The notes beneath the pieces are model-generated. The model was not told the origin of the DNA, ran no database searches, and saw only the letters and a program-made list of their open reading frames with translations. From assembly GCA_951813545.1 (NCBI GenBank), contig OX638352.1, positions 124,001 to 188,000 on the forward strand: 64,000 bases of DNA. Reading direction: 5' to 3'. The translations under genes and the position numbers were made by a program. How positions within the stretch are numbered: the stretch's first letter is position 1; the number at the start of each line of letters is the position of its first letter. The DNA is from an uncultured Poribacteria bacterium. GTDB taxonomy: Bacteria > Poribacteria > WGA-4E > WGA-3G. Shown here one piece after another: positions 1-7,825 of this stretch.

Positions 1-16
1 CAATCATGTAAAATAA
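1..16 (+). CDS. Possible last codons of ribosomal protein L30 (partial)
   Basis: The first bases can be read as Asn-His-Val-Lys-stop, ending at 16, just before rplO. In the spc operon the gene before rplO is normally rpmD (L30), whose C-terminus often ends in a short Val/Lys-rich tail. Only four codons are visible, so the call rests on gene order more than on sequence. Confidence 0.3.
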
Positions 17-34
17 GGAATGGAGTAACTCCTG

Positions 35-511
35 ATGAAACTGAATGAACTCAAACCTGCCCGTGGTGCAAACCGCTCCAGAAAGCGGGTAGGCAGAGGC
101 AATGCTTCGGGCAAGGGCGGCACTTGTGGGCGTGGTCATAAGGGACAAAAATCTCGATCTGGTAGCTCAATTCCCGCATGGTTTGAAGGTGGACAGATGC
201 CTCTCGTACGACGGCTCCCAAAGCGAGGACCGCGGCGAACTGGACATAAACGAATCGAGTACGACGTTATCAACGTAGAAACCCTCAATCTTTTTGAGGA
301 AACAGCGGTCATTAGCCCTGAAGTCCTTCGCGAAGCAGGCTTAATCAAACGGAAGAACGCCCTGATAAAGATACTCGGTGACGGTGAACTTGAAAAGCAG
401 TTGAAAGTCCAAGCGCATCGCTTCTCAAAATCCGCAATCCAGAAAATCGAATCCAAAGGTGGCACAGCCGAAGTACTCGAGATGCACGCAAACACCAGCA
501 ACGCTGCGTGA
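35..511 (+). CDS. rplO: 50S ribosomal protein L15
   Basis: Large-subunit protein L15 (158 aa). The Lys/Arg/Gly-rich N-terminus (MKLNELKPARGANRSRKRVG, then G-rich GRGNASGKGG) is the extended loop that L15 threads into 23S rRNA. The C-terminal half carries the globular fold, with a GGTAEVLE segment near the end. The length fits the family. A short purine-rich stretch (ggag at about 20-23) precedes the ATG. It is followed by secY after a 30-base gap, the usual spc operon order, so it is probably cotranscribed with the genes downstream. Confidence 0.97.
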   Translation: MKLNELKPARGANRSRKRVGRGNASGKGGTCGRGHKGQKSRSGSSIPAWFEGGQMPLVRRLPKRGPRRTGHKRIEYDVINVETLNLFEETAVISPEVLREAGLIKRKNALIKILGDGELEKQLKVQAHRFSKSAIQKIESKGGTAEVLEMHANTSNAA

Positions 512-541
512 GAGCTTGCAGGCGAGGAGGAAAAGAAATAA

Positions 542-1873
542 GTGATTAAGGCATTTCAAAACGCTTTTAAAATCCCCGAATTGCGGAAACGTATCTTTTT
601 TACAGCGTTGCTCTTGATTGTTTACCGCCTTGGTGCCCACATTACGCTTCCGGGTATCAACGACCAGGCACTTGAAGCTTTTTTTCAGCAACTTATGGAG
701 CGTGGCGGTAATGTCATTGGATTCATTGACCTGTTTTCTGGCGGTGCCTTTAGCCAGATGACTATTTTCGCGCTCGGCATACAACCTTACATCAGTGCCT
801 CAATCATTATGCAGCTTCTCGCTGTCATTGTTCCTTCATTGGAGCGACTCTCCAAAGAACCTGATGGCAGAAAGAAGATTACTCAGTATACCCGATACGG
901 AACGGTTATACTCAGTATCATTCAAGGCATAACGATCAGCATCGTCTTGCGGAATCCAGAAAATATTACTGGACAAGCAGGCGAAATCGTGATAAACCCC
1001 AATCTCTGGTGGCATTTCCTAGTTGTCTTGACTCTCACAGCGGGAACCTCCTTTGTGATGTGGTTGGGTGAACAGATCACTGAACGCGGCATTGGACAAG
1101 GTATTTCATTAATTATCACAGTCGGCATTATTGCTGGATTGCCCGGCGGTGTCACAACCGTTTTCAACAATCTGGTGACGAGACCGGAGTTTGGAATCTT
1201 ACAACTCGCGCTTTTAGCCGGTCTTGTTGTTGTAGCGGTCATGGGAACTGTGTTTATCACACTTTCTGTTCGGAAGATTCCGGTGCAATACGGCAGGCAA
1301 ATTCGTGGTCGGAGAGTGATTGGTGGACAATCAACGCACCTGCCGCTCCGTGTCAACGCAGCTGGCATGATTCCAATCATCTTCGCTGTTACGCTCATCC
1401 AGTTTCCCCCGACTGTCCTTGACTTTCTACCACGGGACTGGGGATGGGTAACTGGAGCAAAAGCCCTCATTGATCCGGGAACACCGTTGTACCTTGCCGT
1501 TTATGCGTTGTTAATTATCGGCTTCACCTATTTCTACACAGCCGTGCAAATCAACCCAATCCAAATGGCAGAGGACTTACAAAAATACGGCGGTTTTATC
1601 CCAGGCATCCGCGCTGGTAAACAGACTGCAGATTACATTAACACTACGCTTACACGTATCACGCTTCCAGGCGCAGTTTTTCTCGCCGCTATTGCTGTGA
1701 TTCCGATTATTATTACAAGCAGACTTCAAGTTGGAAATATGGTAGAAGGTGCTTCTATCTTGATTGTTGTAGGAGTTGTGTTAGATACAATGTCACAAAT
1801 CGAATCCTATTTAACGGTACGCCACTACGAAGGATTCTTAAAAGATCGAAAACTCAAAGGCAGACGGCGTTAA
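542..1873 (+). CDS. secY: Preprotein translocase subunit SecY
   Basis: Central channel of the Sec translocon in the inner membrane (443 aa, ten predicted membrane helices). Family landmarks are visible: the N-terminal [20 protein letters not shown] helix, the plug region with [19 protein letters not shown], the SLERLSKEP loop, and the cytoplasmic loop with [11 protein letters not shown] before [16 protein letters not shown]. It uses a GTG start with an aggagg site at about 525-530. It is followed after only 25 bases by rpmJ, so the adk, map and infA genes often found here are absent. The gene is expected to be essential. Confidence 0.98.
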   Translation: MIKAFQNAFKIPELRKRIFFTALLLIVYRLGAHITLPGINDQALEAFFQQLMERGGNVIGFIDLFSGGAFSQMTIFALGIQPYISASIIMQLLAVIVPSLERLSKEPDGRKKITQYTRYGTVILSIIQGITISIVLRNPENITGQAGEIVINPNLWWHFLVVLTLTAGTSFVMWLGEQITERGIGQGISLIITVGIIAGLPGGVTTVFNNLVTRPEFGILQLALLAGLVVVAVMGTVFITLSVRKIPVQYGRQIRGRRVIGGQSTHLPLRVNAAGMIPIIFAVTLIQFPPTVLDFLPRDWGWVTGAKALIDPGTPLYLAVYALLIIGFTYFYTAVQINPIQMAEDLQKYGGFIPGIRAGKQTADYINTTLTRITLPGAVFLAAIAVIPIIITSRLQVGNMVEGASILIVVGVVLDTMSQIESYLTVRHYEGFLKDRKLKGRRR

Positions 1874-1898
1874 GCGCTTTCAGCTGAAAGAGGACATT

Positions 1899-2015
1899 AT
1901 GAAAGTCAGACCTTCTGTTAAAAAGATGTGCAACCAGTGTAAAATTGTTAAACGAAAAGGGGTAGTCCGTGTCATTTGTCCTTCAAACCCGAAGCACAAA
2001 CAAAGACAAGGCTAA
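1899..2015 (+). CDS. rpmJ: 50S ribosomal protein L36
   Basis: A 38-residue protein. The reading is [20 protein letters not shown] and then [18 protein letters not shown]. It has the zinc-binding set Cys11, Cys14, Cys27 and His33 of the zinc-containing L36 type. It lies 25 bases after secY and 39 bases before rpsM, the expected order when infA is absent. The length and conserved NPKHKQRQG ending make the call secure despite its small size. Confidence 0.96.
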   Translation: MKVRPSVKKMCNQCKIVKRKGVVRVICPSNPKHKQRQG

Positions 2016-2054
2016 TCCGTTTACACCTTTTGGACTCCAAAAAGGAGGAAACCT

Positions 2055-2447
2055 ATGGCAAGGATAGCGGGGGTTGATTTACCCCGAGACAAACGGGTGG
2101 ATATTGCGCTAACAGCAATTTATGGCATCGGCCGTTACACTGCATCGCAAATCGTCACCGACCTTGACCTCGACCCAGGCAAAAAAGTTGACAGTCTCGC
2201 TGAAAACGAGATTAGCCAACTCCGAGACAAGGTTCAAGAATACAAGATTGAAGGTGATTTGCGCCGCGAAGTCGACCAGAATATTAAACGACTCATGGAC
2301 ATTAACAGTTATCGCGGTTTGCGGCACCGTCGGCAGTTACCTGTTCGCGGGCAGCGTACGAATACCAATGCTCGCACGCGTAAAGGAAAGGCACGAACCA
2401 TCTCTGTCGGCAGAAAAGCCAAAGAAGCAGCACGCAAAAGTGGCTAG
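2055..2447 (+). CDS. rpsM: 30S ribosomal protein S13
   Basis: Small-subunit head protein S13 (130 aa). It begins [20 protein letters not shown] and contains the helix-two-turn-helix segment [11 protein letters not shown]. The typical [21 protein letters not shown] stretch sits around residues 90-110, followed by a basic tail that contacts 16S rRNA and tRNA. A strong aaaggagg site (2041-2048) precedes the ATG. The next gene, rpsK, is separated by 130 bases that hold a palindromic repeat, an unusual spacer inside the alpha operon. Confidence 0.97.
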   Translation: MARIAGVDLPRDKRVDIALTAIYGIGRYTASQIVTDLDLDPGKKVDSLAENEISQLRDKVQEYKIEGDLRREVDQNIKRLMDINSYRGLRHRRQLPVRGQRTNTNARTRKGKARTISVGRKAKEAARKSG

Positions 2448-2455
2448 TGAGAAAT

Positions 2456-2543
2456 GGTTGTCAGTTTTCGGTTATCGGTTTGACAAGAGAAACGCTTTTC
2501 TGACTGATAACCGATTACTGATGTTTACTGGATGCTGACAACC
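2456..2543. repeat. Inverted-repeat element between rpsM and rpsK
   Basis: The left arm ggttgtcag (2456-2464) is complementary to ctgacaacc (2535-2543). The inner segments ggttatcgg and ctgataaccg also pair. The element belongs to the same sequence style (GTCAG/CTGAC and TATCAG units) as 5305-5380, 31778-31870, 7425-7466 and 55984-56007. It could form a hairpin in the ribosomal-protein transcript. It does not interrupt a gene. Confidence 0.7.
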
Positions 2544-2577
2544 AACGGCTAAAGACTTATAAAAAAGGAGAACTGTT

Positions 2578-2949
2578 TTGCGTGGAAGAAGAAGAGAACG
2601 CAAGAACGTCCCCGAGGGTATAGCTCACATACAGGCTACCTTCAATAATACAATTATTACGATTACAGACTTAACCGGAAATACTGTTGCTTGGGCGAAT
2701 GCCGGTATGACTTTTACCGGTTCACGGAAGTCAACCCCTTTTGCTGCACAACAGACAGCGGAAGCGTGTGCTCGCAGAGCAATGGATCACGGCGTGAAAC
2801 GCGTGGAAGTTAGAGTCAAAGGTCCTGGATCAGGACGAGAATCTTCTATACGAGCACTCGCTGCAGCCGGACTCGAAATTAGTTTAATGAAAGACGTGAC
2901 TCCGATCCCACACAATGGATGTCGTCCCCCTAAGAGACGACGGGTTTGA
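2578..2949 (+). CDS. rpsK: 30S ribosomal protein S11
   Basis: Small-subunit platform protein S11 (123 aa). It contains the conserved [20 protein letters not shown] segment, [15 protein letters not shown] and the C-terminal [16 protein letters not shown]. It starts with TTG at 2578, supported by aaaggag at 2564-2570 with an 8-base spacing. The N-terminus is shorter than in many homologues because only eight mostly basic residues precede the core. Its stop is followed 25 bases later by the rpsD start. Confidence 0.97.
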   Translation: MRGRRRERKNVPEGIAHIQATFNNTIITITDLTGNTVAWANAGMTFTGSRKSTPFAAQQTAEACARRAMDHGVKRVEVRVKGPGSGRESSIRALAAAGLEISLMKDVTPIPHNGCRPPKRRRV

Positions 2950-2974
2950 GGATTTTTATATACAAGGAGAGGGA

Positions 2975-3610
2975 ATGAGCAGATATTTAGATTCAGTCTG
3001 TAAATTATGTCGGCGGGAAGGTGAAAAACTCTTTCTGAAAGGACGTCGCTGTGATGGTCCTAAGTGTGCTTTTGAACGCCGCAGCTACCCGCCCGGTGAA
3101 CATGGACAGACTATTGCCCGCAGAAGTCGCGGTGACAACTTTCGACGACAGCTGCGCGCCAAACAGAAAGTCAAACGCACCTACGGTGTTTTTGAGAAAC
3201 AATTTCGGAATTATTACTTCAAAGCAGCCCGCCAAACCGGTATCGCTGGCGATAATTTAATTAGTTTCCTTGAACGCCGATTAGACAATGTCGTTTATCG
3301 ACTCGGGTTCGCAACCTCCCGAAATCAGGCGCGCCAACTTGTGAAACACAACCACTTCACCGTCAACGGCAAGCGCGTTAACATCCCTTCCTATATTGTA
3401 AAGGTCGGAGATGTCATTACGCCGCGCGAACGGAGTCGAAACCTCGCTACTATTCATGAGGCATTGGATTACTCACAGCATCGCGGGGCACCTGAATGGT
3501 TGGAGATTGATACGGACAAACAAGAAGGGCGTGTTCAGGGAGCACCGGTGGTGGAGCAGATCGCCGCGGACCTTGAAATGCAACTCATCATTGAACTTTA
3601 CTCCCGATAG
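2975..3610 (+). CDS. rpsD: 30S ribosomal protein S4, zinc-binding type
   Basis: S4 initiates 30S assembly on 16S rRNA (211 aa from this start). The N-terminus MSRYLDSVCKLCRREGEKLF carries Cys9 and Cys12; Cys26 and Cys31 follow in the RRCDGPKCAFERR region, giving the four-cysteine zinc form. The S4 RNA-binding domain follows (SFLERRLDNVVYRLGFATSR, then VNGKRVNIPSYIV). An in-frame upstream start at 2915 lies inside rpsK. The ATG at 2975 is preferred because aaggagaggg lies directly in front of it and it matches the family N-terminus. Confidence 0.97.
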   Translation: MSRYLDSVCKLCRREGEKLFLKGRRCDGPKCAFERRSYPPGEHGQTIARRSRGDNFRRQLRAKQKVKRTYGVFEKQFRNYYFKAARQTGIAGDNLISFLERRLDNVVYRLGFATSRNQARQLVKHNHFTVNGKRVNIPSYIVKVGDVITPRERSRNLATIHEALDYSQHRGAPEWLEIDTDKQEGRVQGAPVVEQIAADLEMQLIIELYSR

Positions 3611-3845
3611 GCACATCCCCCGTACCCGTGTGTTACTTACCGGTCTCATAAGCTTGTATGTAATACTGTAGCGTGCCTACATATAATCAAGAGTTTAGCA
3701 AAACCTATCTCGCACGAGGAAATTAGGGGATGTCCAAAAATACAATACAGACAGCAAATTAAGAGGGCGTGCACCATATAATAGTACGCTGCCGCTCAGT
3801 TTGTCCGTATGTTAACACTTAATTTATTCCTATAGGAGGAAATCG

Positions 3846-4865
3846 ATGATAAGGTCCGAGCTAGAAATGCCCGATCGGCTGAAAACTGATACAGTCTCCT
3901 TACGCCCCGATTACGCGAAGTATACCGCTGAACCTTTCGAGCGCGGATTTGGAACGACCCTGGGCAATTCACTACGCCGAGTCCTCCTCTCCTCAATTAA
4001 AGGTGCAGCAATTACAGCCGTTCAAATTGAGCAAGTAAAGCACGAATACGCTACGATTCCCGGAGTTCTGGAAGATGTGGTCCAGATCATTCTTAATCTC
4101 AAAGAGATCCGATTAAACATCTCAACCGACAACCCGATGCAACTTACACTGAAAGCTGAAGGATCCGGCGAAATCACAGCAGCAGACATTCGTCCTAATG
4201 CATACGTTGAGATTATAAACCCTGACCAACACATCGCAACACTTGACGAATGCGAAGGATTGGACATAGAAATTCATGTGCAAACCGGAAGAGGATACTC
4301 TCTCGCCGAAGAGCACAGACCAGCAAGACACGAAATCGGGTTAATCCCCGTCGATGCCAAGTTCTCACCCGTTGAGAAAGTCAATTTCTGGGTAGAGGAA
4401 ACCCGCGTCGGGGATATGACAAACTTTGATAAACTCAATCTTGAAGTCTGGACGGATGCCACCATCACAGCAAAGGAAGCCGTCACACGCGCTGCCAACA
4501 TCTTGCTGCAGCAACTTGAAATCTTTACAGAATTCGACGAAAGTTACGTTGAACCGGAACCTGAGATCGACGAGGTGAAACTCCGTCGCAACCGCTACCT
4601 CGCCAAGCCTGTTTCCGAACTTGAACTCTCAGTCCGTGCCAGTAACTGCCTTGAAACTGCAAACATTAAAACTATACGAGAACTCGTCACAAAAGAGGAA
4701 AAAGACATGTTGGAATATAAGAATTTCGGGCGGACATCGCTAAACGAAATCAAGGAACAACTTGCCAACATGGGACTTGCCCTCGGAATGGACCTGGACG
4801 ACGTAGACGACGCGGAAATCGCCGAAGAAGATATGACGCAAGCCCACTTGCAACCACCTGTGTAA
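3846..4865 (+). CDS. rpoA: DNA-directed RNA polymerase subunit alpha
   Basis: The alpha subunit nucleates RNA polymerase assembly and contacts promoter DNA and activators through its C-terminal domain (339 aa). The N-terminal domain shows EPFERGFGTTLGNSLRRVLL and the dimerisation region. The C-terminal domain (about residues 255-320) contains the helix-hairpin-helix LSVRASNCLETANIKTIREL and NFGRTSLNEIKEQL. An acidic tail follows. A taggagga site at 3833-3840 precedes the ATG. It is separated from rpsD by 235 bases with no gene. Confidence 0.98.
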   Translation: MIRSELEMPDRLKTDTVSLRPDYAKYTAEPFERGFGTTLGNSLRRVLLSSIKGAAITAVQIEQVKHEYATIPGVLEDVVQIILNLKEIRLNISTDNPMQLTLKAEGSGEITAADIRPNAYVEIINPDQHIATLDECEGLDIEIHVQTGRGYSLAEEHRPARHEIGLIPVDAKFSPVEKVNFWVEETRVGDMTNFDKLNLEVWTDATITAKEAVTRAANILLQQLEIFTEFDESYVEPEPEIDEVKLRRNRYLAKPVSELELSVRASNCLETANIKTIRELVTKEEKDMLEYKNFGRTSLNEIKEQLANMGLALGMDLDDVDDAEIAEEDMTQAHLQPPV

Positions 4866-4899
4866 ATTCTTCACGACAACGCGCACATGGAGGAAGACG

Positions 4900-5304
4900 A
4901 TGCGCCATAGAAAACGTGGTAGGAAATTGGGACGGACCACAAGTCATCGAAAAGCCCTTTTCCGCAACCAAGCCACGGCACTCTTTGAACACGAACAAAT
5001 TCGGACAACAATCCCGAAGTGTAAAGAACTTCGGCGTGTAGCGGAAAAGTTAATTACGCTCGCGAAACGCGGAGACCTATCCGCACGCCGACGCGCTGCA
5101 AAGATGCTCTACGGGACTGATCTACATTACAAACCCAGAAGGGGAGAAGAAGCCAGCGGAATCGACAAACACAGCATCCTACGCAAACTGTTTGATGACA
5201 TCGGACCGCGGTATCAAGATCGGAACGGTGGATATACACGTATCATACGCGGTGAACTCCGAAAAGGTGATGGCACACAGATGGGCTACATTCAATTAGT
5301 TTAA
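4900..5304 (+). CDS. rplQ: 50S ribosomal protein L17
   Basis: Large-subunit protein L17 (134 aa), last gene of the alpha operon. It begins MRHRKRGRKLGRTTSHRKAL, the invariant L17 signature, and has FEHEQIRTTIPKCKELR and the C-terminal GYTRIIRGELRKGDG. It follows rpoA by 34 bases with ggagg at 4890-4894. Downstream, a palindromic repeat (5305-5380) lies between it and a convergent outer-membrane protein gene and may end transcription from both sides. Confidence 0.97.
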   Translation: MRHRKRGRKLGRTTSHRKALFRNQATALFEHEQIRTTIPKCKELRRVAEKLITLAKRGDLSARRRAAKMLYGTDLHYKPRRGEEASGIDKHSILRKLFDDIGPRYQDRNGGYTRIIRGELRKGDGTQMGYIQLV

Positions 5305-5380
5305 TGGCAGTCGGCAATCGGCTATCAGCAATCGGTAAAGAGGTTCTCTTTCTGACCGCTGATAGCCGACTGCTGACAAC
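5305..5380. repeat. Palindromic repeat at a convergent gene end
   Basis: The arms agtcggcaatcggctatcag (from 5309) and gctgatagccgact (5358-5371) pair across a short aaagagg...ctcttt core. The element fills the gap between the stops of rplQ and the convergent outer-membrane protein gene. It shares its GTCGG/TATCAG building blocks with other repeats in the window. It may act as a bidirectional terminator, although no clear T-tract is seen. Confidence 0.65.
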
Positions 5381-5382
5381 TA

Positions 5383-6663
5383 TTAAAACCGATACGCAGC
5401 AGACACGAATACGCGATGCGTAAGTCGTTCTGTGGTGAGTTCATTCCTATTCCGCTGCCAAGTGCCAAGCATATACGCCACATCAAGCTTTAATGAATCC
5501 TCGAAGATTTTCCCTGCCCCCAGTGTCAAAAAATCGCGTGCGTTTTCAACCTCGGCATCCGTGAACGGAATCGTATCCCGAAAATAACCGAGACGGATGT
5601 GTGCACCAATAGCAGGGATTCGATATTCCGCACCGAGCCGCGCTTGGAGCGTTGTCGCGTAGAACTCCTCAAAATTATCTTGCGAAATATCATCCGCTGG
5701 AGCTGGATCGTAGCGGGTCTGGGTCCAGTCTGTGAGTTGAATATCACCCGCCAAAATCAACTGCTTATTCAGTAATTTCACGGCAATTCCGGTTCCAACC
5801 TCAAAGGGACGCTCAATATCAAACGTTTGGGCACCGCTGACCGAATCGGATGCCTCCTCCCCGTCATCATAAACCACTCGAGTTGATTCATCCCAGAGTT
5901 CATCTACTCCCAATTCAACAGGCGTGACCAAGGTTAATCCGAGACTAATAGTATCCGTCAGGTGCGCCAAAAGCCCTATCCTACCGCCTAAACCTGAATA
6001 CTCTCGGTCGATTTCGTCGTCGTATCTGAAACGCGACAAATCATTATCGATTTTCAACAGATCCGTGGCTGTCGTATCCAATTCATTCAAGCTATTCCCC
6101 TGCCAGAAGTCTAACGAGCCACCGATGAGGATGCGCTTTGAAACATACACGCTCGTACCGAAACTCCATATCCCAATACCGCCACTATTCACGTTGCTTT
6201 CATCAACAGCAAACCCGCTGAAATCAGTTCCTGAACTTGGGTCAATACCCTGAACCGCAGTCTGATAATCGAAGTTTTGTGGGCGATTGTAGCCGAAACC
6301 AACTGCCCACCCGCCTTGTCTCGTCTGGATCGGATAAACAAATCCGATAGAATTCGGACGCATCTGTGATCGGGTCGTCCCCGTTATCTCATCACCCGCA
6401 AAGTAGGTATCTGTACTCGCTGTGTTATGCGAAAAACTGCTAAAGAACTCAAACTTTTGGATTTGCGCCATCCCCGCAGGATTCCAATAGAGCGCGGTGA
6501 AATCATCAGCGAGTCCGATTGACGCACCACCCATTCCCATCGTTCGTGCCCCAACGCCGAACGTATTCCCGATTGCCATCTCTTCCACCTGTGCGATGCC
6601 AACAGTCGTCCAGAACACCACAGCAAACAGGAAAATAAAAGTAGTATACACTGTTCGTTTCAT
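5383..6663 (-). CDS. Outer-membrane beta-barrel protein (PorV/FadL-like)
   Basis: A predicted 14-strand-type outer-membrane protein (426 aa). A signal peptide (MKRTVYTTFIFLFAVVFWTT, then VGIAQ) is followed by the motif GARTMGMGGASIGLADD and YWNPAGMAQ. This motif is typical of the PorV/PorQ and FadL-related barrels. The C-terminus ends VSAAYRF with a terminal aromatic, as expected for barrel insertion. The start at 6663 is chosen because ggagg lies upstream and the signal peptide begins there; a longer frame opens at 6705. The substrate is unknown. The 5' leader contains a dispersed motif and a mini-ORF. Confidence 0.8.
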   Translation of the reverse strand: MKRTVYTTFIFLFAVVFWTTVGIAQVEEMAIGNTFGVGARTMGMGGASIGLADDFTALYWNPAGMAQIQKFEFFSSFSHNTASTDTYFAGDEITGTTRSQMRPNSIGFVYPIQTRQGGWAVGFGYNRPQNFDYQTAVQGIDPSSGTDFSGFAVDESNVNSGGIGIWSFGTSVYVSKRILIGGSLDFWQGNSLNELDTTATDLLKIDNDLSRFRYDDEIDREYSGLGGRIGLLAHLTDTISLGLTLVTPVELGVDELWDESTRVVYDDGEEASDSVSGAQTFDIERPFEVGTGIAVKLLNKQLILAGDIQLTDWTQTRYDPAPADDISQDNFEEFYATTLQARLGAEYRIPAIGAHIRLGYFRDTIPFTDAEVENARDFLTLGAGKIFEDSLKLDVAYMLGTWQRNRNELTTERLTHRVFVSAAYRF

Positions 6664-6704
6664 CGTTCCGATTCCTCCATTTTTTAATTTTTCCTTGCGG
6701 TTCA
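6660..6704 (-). promoter_or_regulatory. Dispersed 5' leader motif with a mini-ORF
   Basis: On the minus strand gaaccgcaaggaaaaatta runs into aaaaATG. A related sequence lies directly at the start codon of the ABC transporter gene at 54146, and a reversed copy at 17043-17068. Here the ATG of the motif (6680) opens a six-codon reading frame, MEESER, whose stop overlaps the start of the outer-membrane protein gene as ATGA. This arrangement would allow translational coupling. Function is not shown. Confidence 0.45.
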
Positions 6705-6755
6705 TTCAGGTGAGTTCAGGATTTTGAAGTGTTTCTCCGTAGACCCACCCTTCCA

Positions 6756-7337
6756 CTATTTTTCGTTCCGATTTTTTGCCCGTCGCTGCAGTCGTTCCGA
6801 TCTTGACTTTGGTGAAGTCACGCTGCGTGAACTCCGAGAACGTCGATTTTCAAGTCGCAAATCGCCCCTTTTGTACGTCCGCCGTGAAAGTGGCACATAC
6901 CGACTCCCGCTGCGATGATAACGTCCATAATAGCCACTGTAAGGGTAATAGCCTCTATAATACCGATGATAGGGTGCGTAACCGTAATACCTATACCCGT
7001 AATACCAAGGATGCGGATAATATCGCACAACTGGTAAATAATAGCCGTAAGGATACGGCATGTAAGGCATCCAATAGTTACCGTAACTGGAAGGGGACGC
7101 GTAAACGGTACGACGGGTATACTTCCGCCTCCCGTAATAACCTTCCGATTCCTCAGCCTCTTCTGACGCTAATCCTTCCGATTCCGCCTCAGAGACCTCT
7201 TCCATTTTTTCTTTTTCCAAAACCCTATTGTATTTCTGATCAAAACCCGAAGATGCATGATAGCCGACTTGCGTATAACACCCAGCAAATGCGACCATTG
7301 CTAAAAGCAGTAGTGTGAAAGCCACTCTCAACTTCAT
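6756..7337 (-). CDS. Tyrosine-rich lipoprotein of unknown function
   Basis: A 193-residue predicted lipoprotein. The signal sequence ends in a lipobox (VAFAGC, Cys19). An acidic segment (EKEKMEEVSEAESEG) comes next. Residues about 68-140 are extremely rich in Tyr, Gly, Pro and His (for example YPYGYYLPVVRYYPHPWYYG), and the C-terminal 50 residues are Arg/Ser-rich and strongly basic. This block structure suggests a surface-exposed, low-complexity protein, possibly cell-wall or envelope binding. No family was recognised. An aaaggaga site supports the start. The gene is read divergently from the protease at 7826. Confidence 0.65.
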   Translation of the reverse strand: MKLRVAFTLLLLAMVAFAGCYTQVGYHASSGFDQKYNRVLEKEKMEEVSEAESEGLASEEAEESEGYYGRRKYTRRTVYASPSSYGNYWMPYMPYPYGYYLPVVRYYPHPWYYGYRYYGYAPYHRYYRGYYPYSGYYGRYHRSGSRYVPLSRRTYKRGDLRLENRRSRSSRSVTSPKSRSERLQRRAKNRNEK

Positions 7338-7696
7338 CTTTCTTCTCCTTTGGATTCATCTATGAGTCTCGACTATTATAGCACATTAAACGAGACACTT
7401 CCAAGTAGGTTTACATCTGTCCAGAGGTATTCAGTTATCAGTTATCAGTTGTCAGCGGTCAGTTCAGGCATCGGAGCTCCTTCCTACCGGGTGCGATTTA
7501 GCCGCTTGTTGTATTGTAGGAGCGAGCTGTGCTCGCGATTCCCACAGGTGGCGAACATAAGCAATTATCATAGGTGTCAATTTAGGGAAAATAAGTATGT
7601 TTTTCTTGGAAGAAAAAAGGTGTAAATCGGAAATACCTCTTGTATAATGTAGAAAAGATTTTAGAAGTTAATTCTACAAAAAAAGAGGTATTTCCA
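7338..7696. other. Gene-free spacer with repeat fragments and a hairpin
   Basis: No convincing gene was found here. It holds a run of tcagttatcag/gtcag units (7425-7466) and a gtaggagcgagctgtgctcg palindrome-like stretch (7516-7545). It also holds the motif cataggtgtcaatttag (7569-7585, repeated at 52055-52071). A perfect 13-bp inverted repeat pairs ggaaatacctctt (7629-7641) with aagaggtatttcc (7683-7695), just before a transposase-like remnant. The stretch looks like decayed mobile-element sequence. Confidence 0.5.
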
Positions 7697-7765
7697 GTGT
7701 CCATTTTACAACAAGTGCCAGATAAAATGCAAACTATCCTTGAAATGGGGACTGGGGGCAGATGA
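7697..7765 (+). pseudogene. Probable remnant of a transposase 5' end
   Basis: A GTG-initiated frame of 22 codons (MSILQQVPDKMQTILEMGTG, then GR) lies right after a 13-bp perfect hairpin and a tataat box. Short N-terminal pieces like this, behind a hairpin, are typical of the start of an insertion-sequence transposase, but the body of the gene is missing. The identification is tentative because only 22 residues remain. Confidence 0.35.
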
Positions 7766-7768
7766 GTC

Positions 7769-7797
7769 TTTACCCAATTTTAAATTCCGTGTATAAT
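7769..7797 (+). promoter_or_regulatory. Predicted sigma70-type promoter for the protease-TPR gene
   Basis: tttacc (7769-7774) and a perfect tataat (7792-7797) are separated by 17 bases, 28 bases upstream of the start codon at 7826. The -10 box matches the consensus; the -35 box is weaker. Confidence 0.5.
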
Positions 7798-7825
7798 TGA
7801 GAGAAAACGGATAAGGTGTCTATTT

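Noticed and set aside
922..1470. Minus-strand frame inside secY
   Set aside because: It lies wholly within a strongly conserved gene, with no start signal and no recognised family.
2915..3610. A longer S4 protein starting at 2915
   Set aside because: The extra 20 residues lie inside rpsK and lack a ribosome-binding site. The ATG at 2975 matches the family N-terminus and has aaggagaggg directly in front.
6776..7318. A 180-residue plus-strand frame opposite the Tyr-rich lipoprotein
   Set aside because: It is a shadow of the lipoprotein gene. The composition of its product, full of Asn/Arg/Thr, results from the reverse complement, and there is no ribosome-binding site.
7350..7625. A 91-residue plus-strand frame
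   Set aside because: It overlaps repeat fragments (gtcag units) and has no ribosome-binding site or family resemblance.
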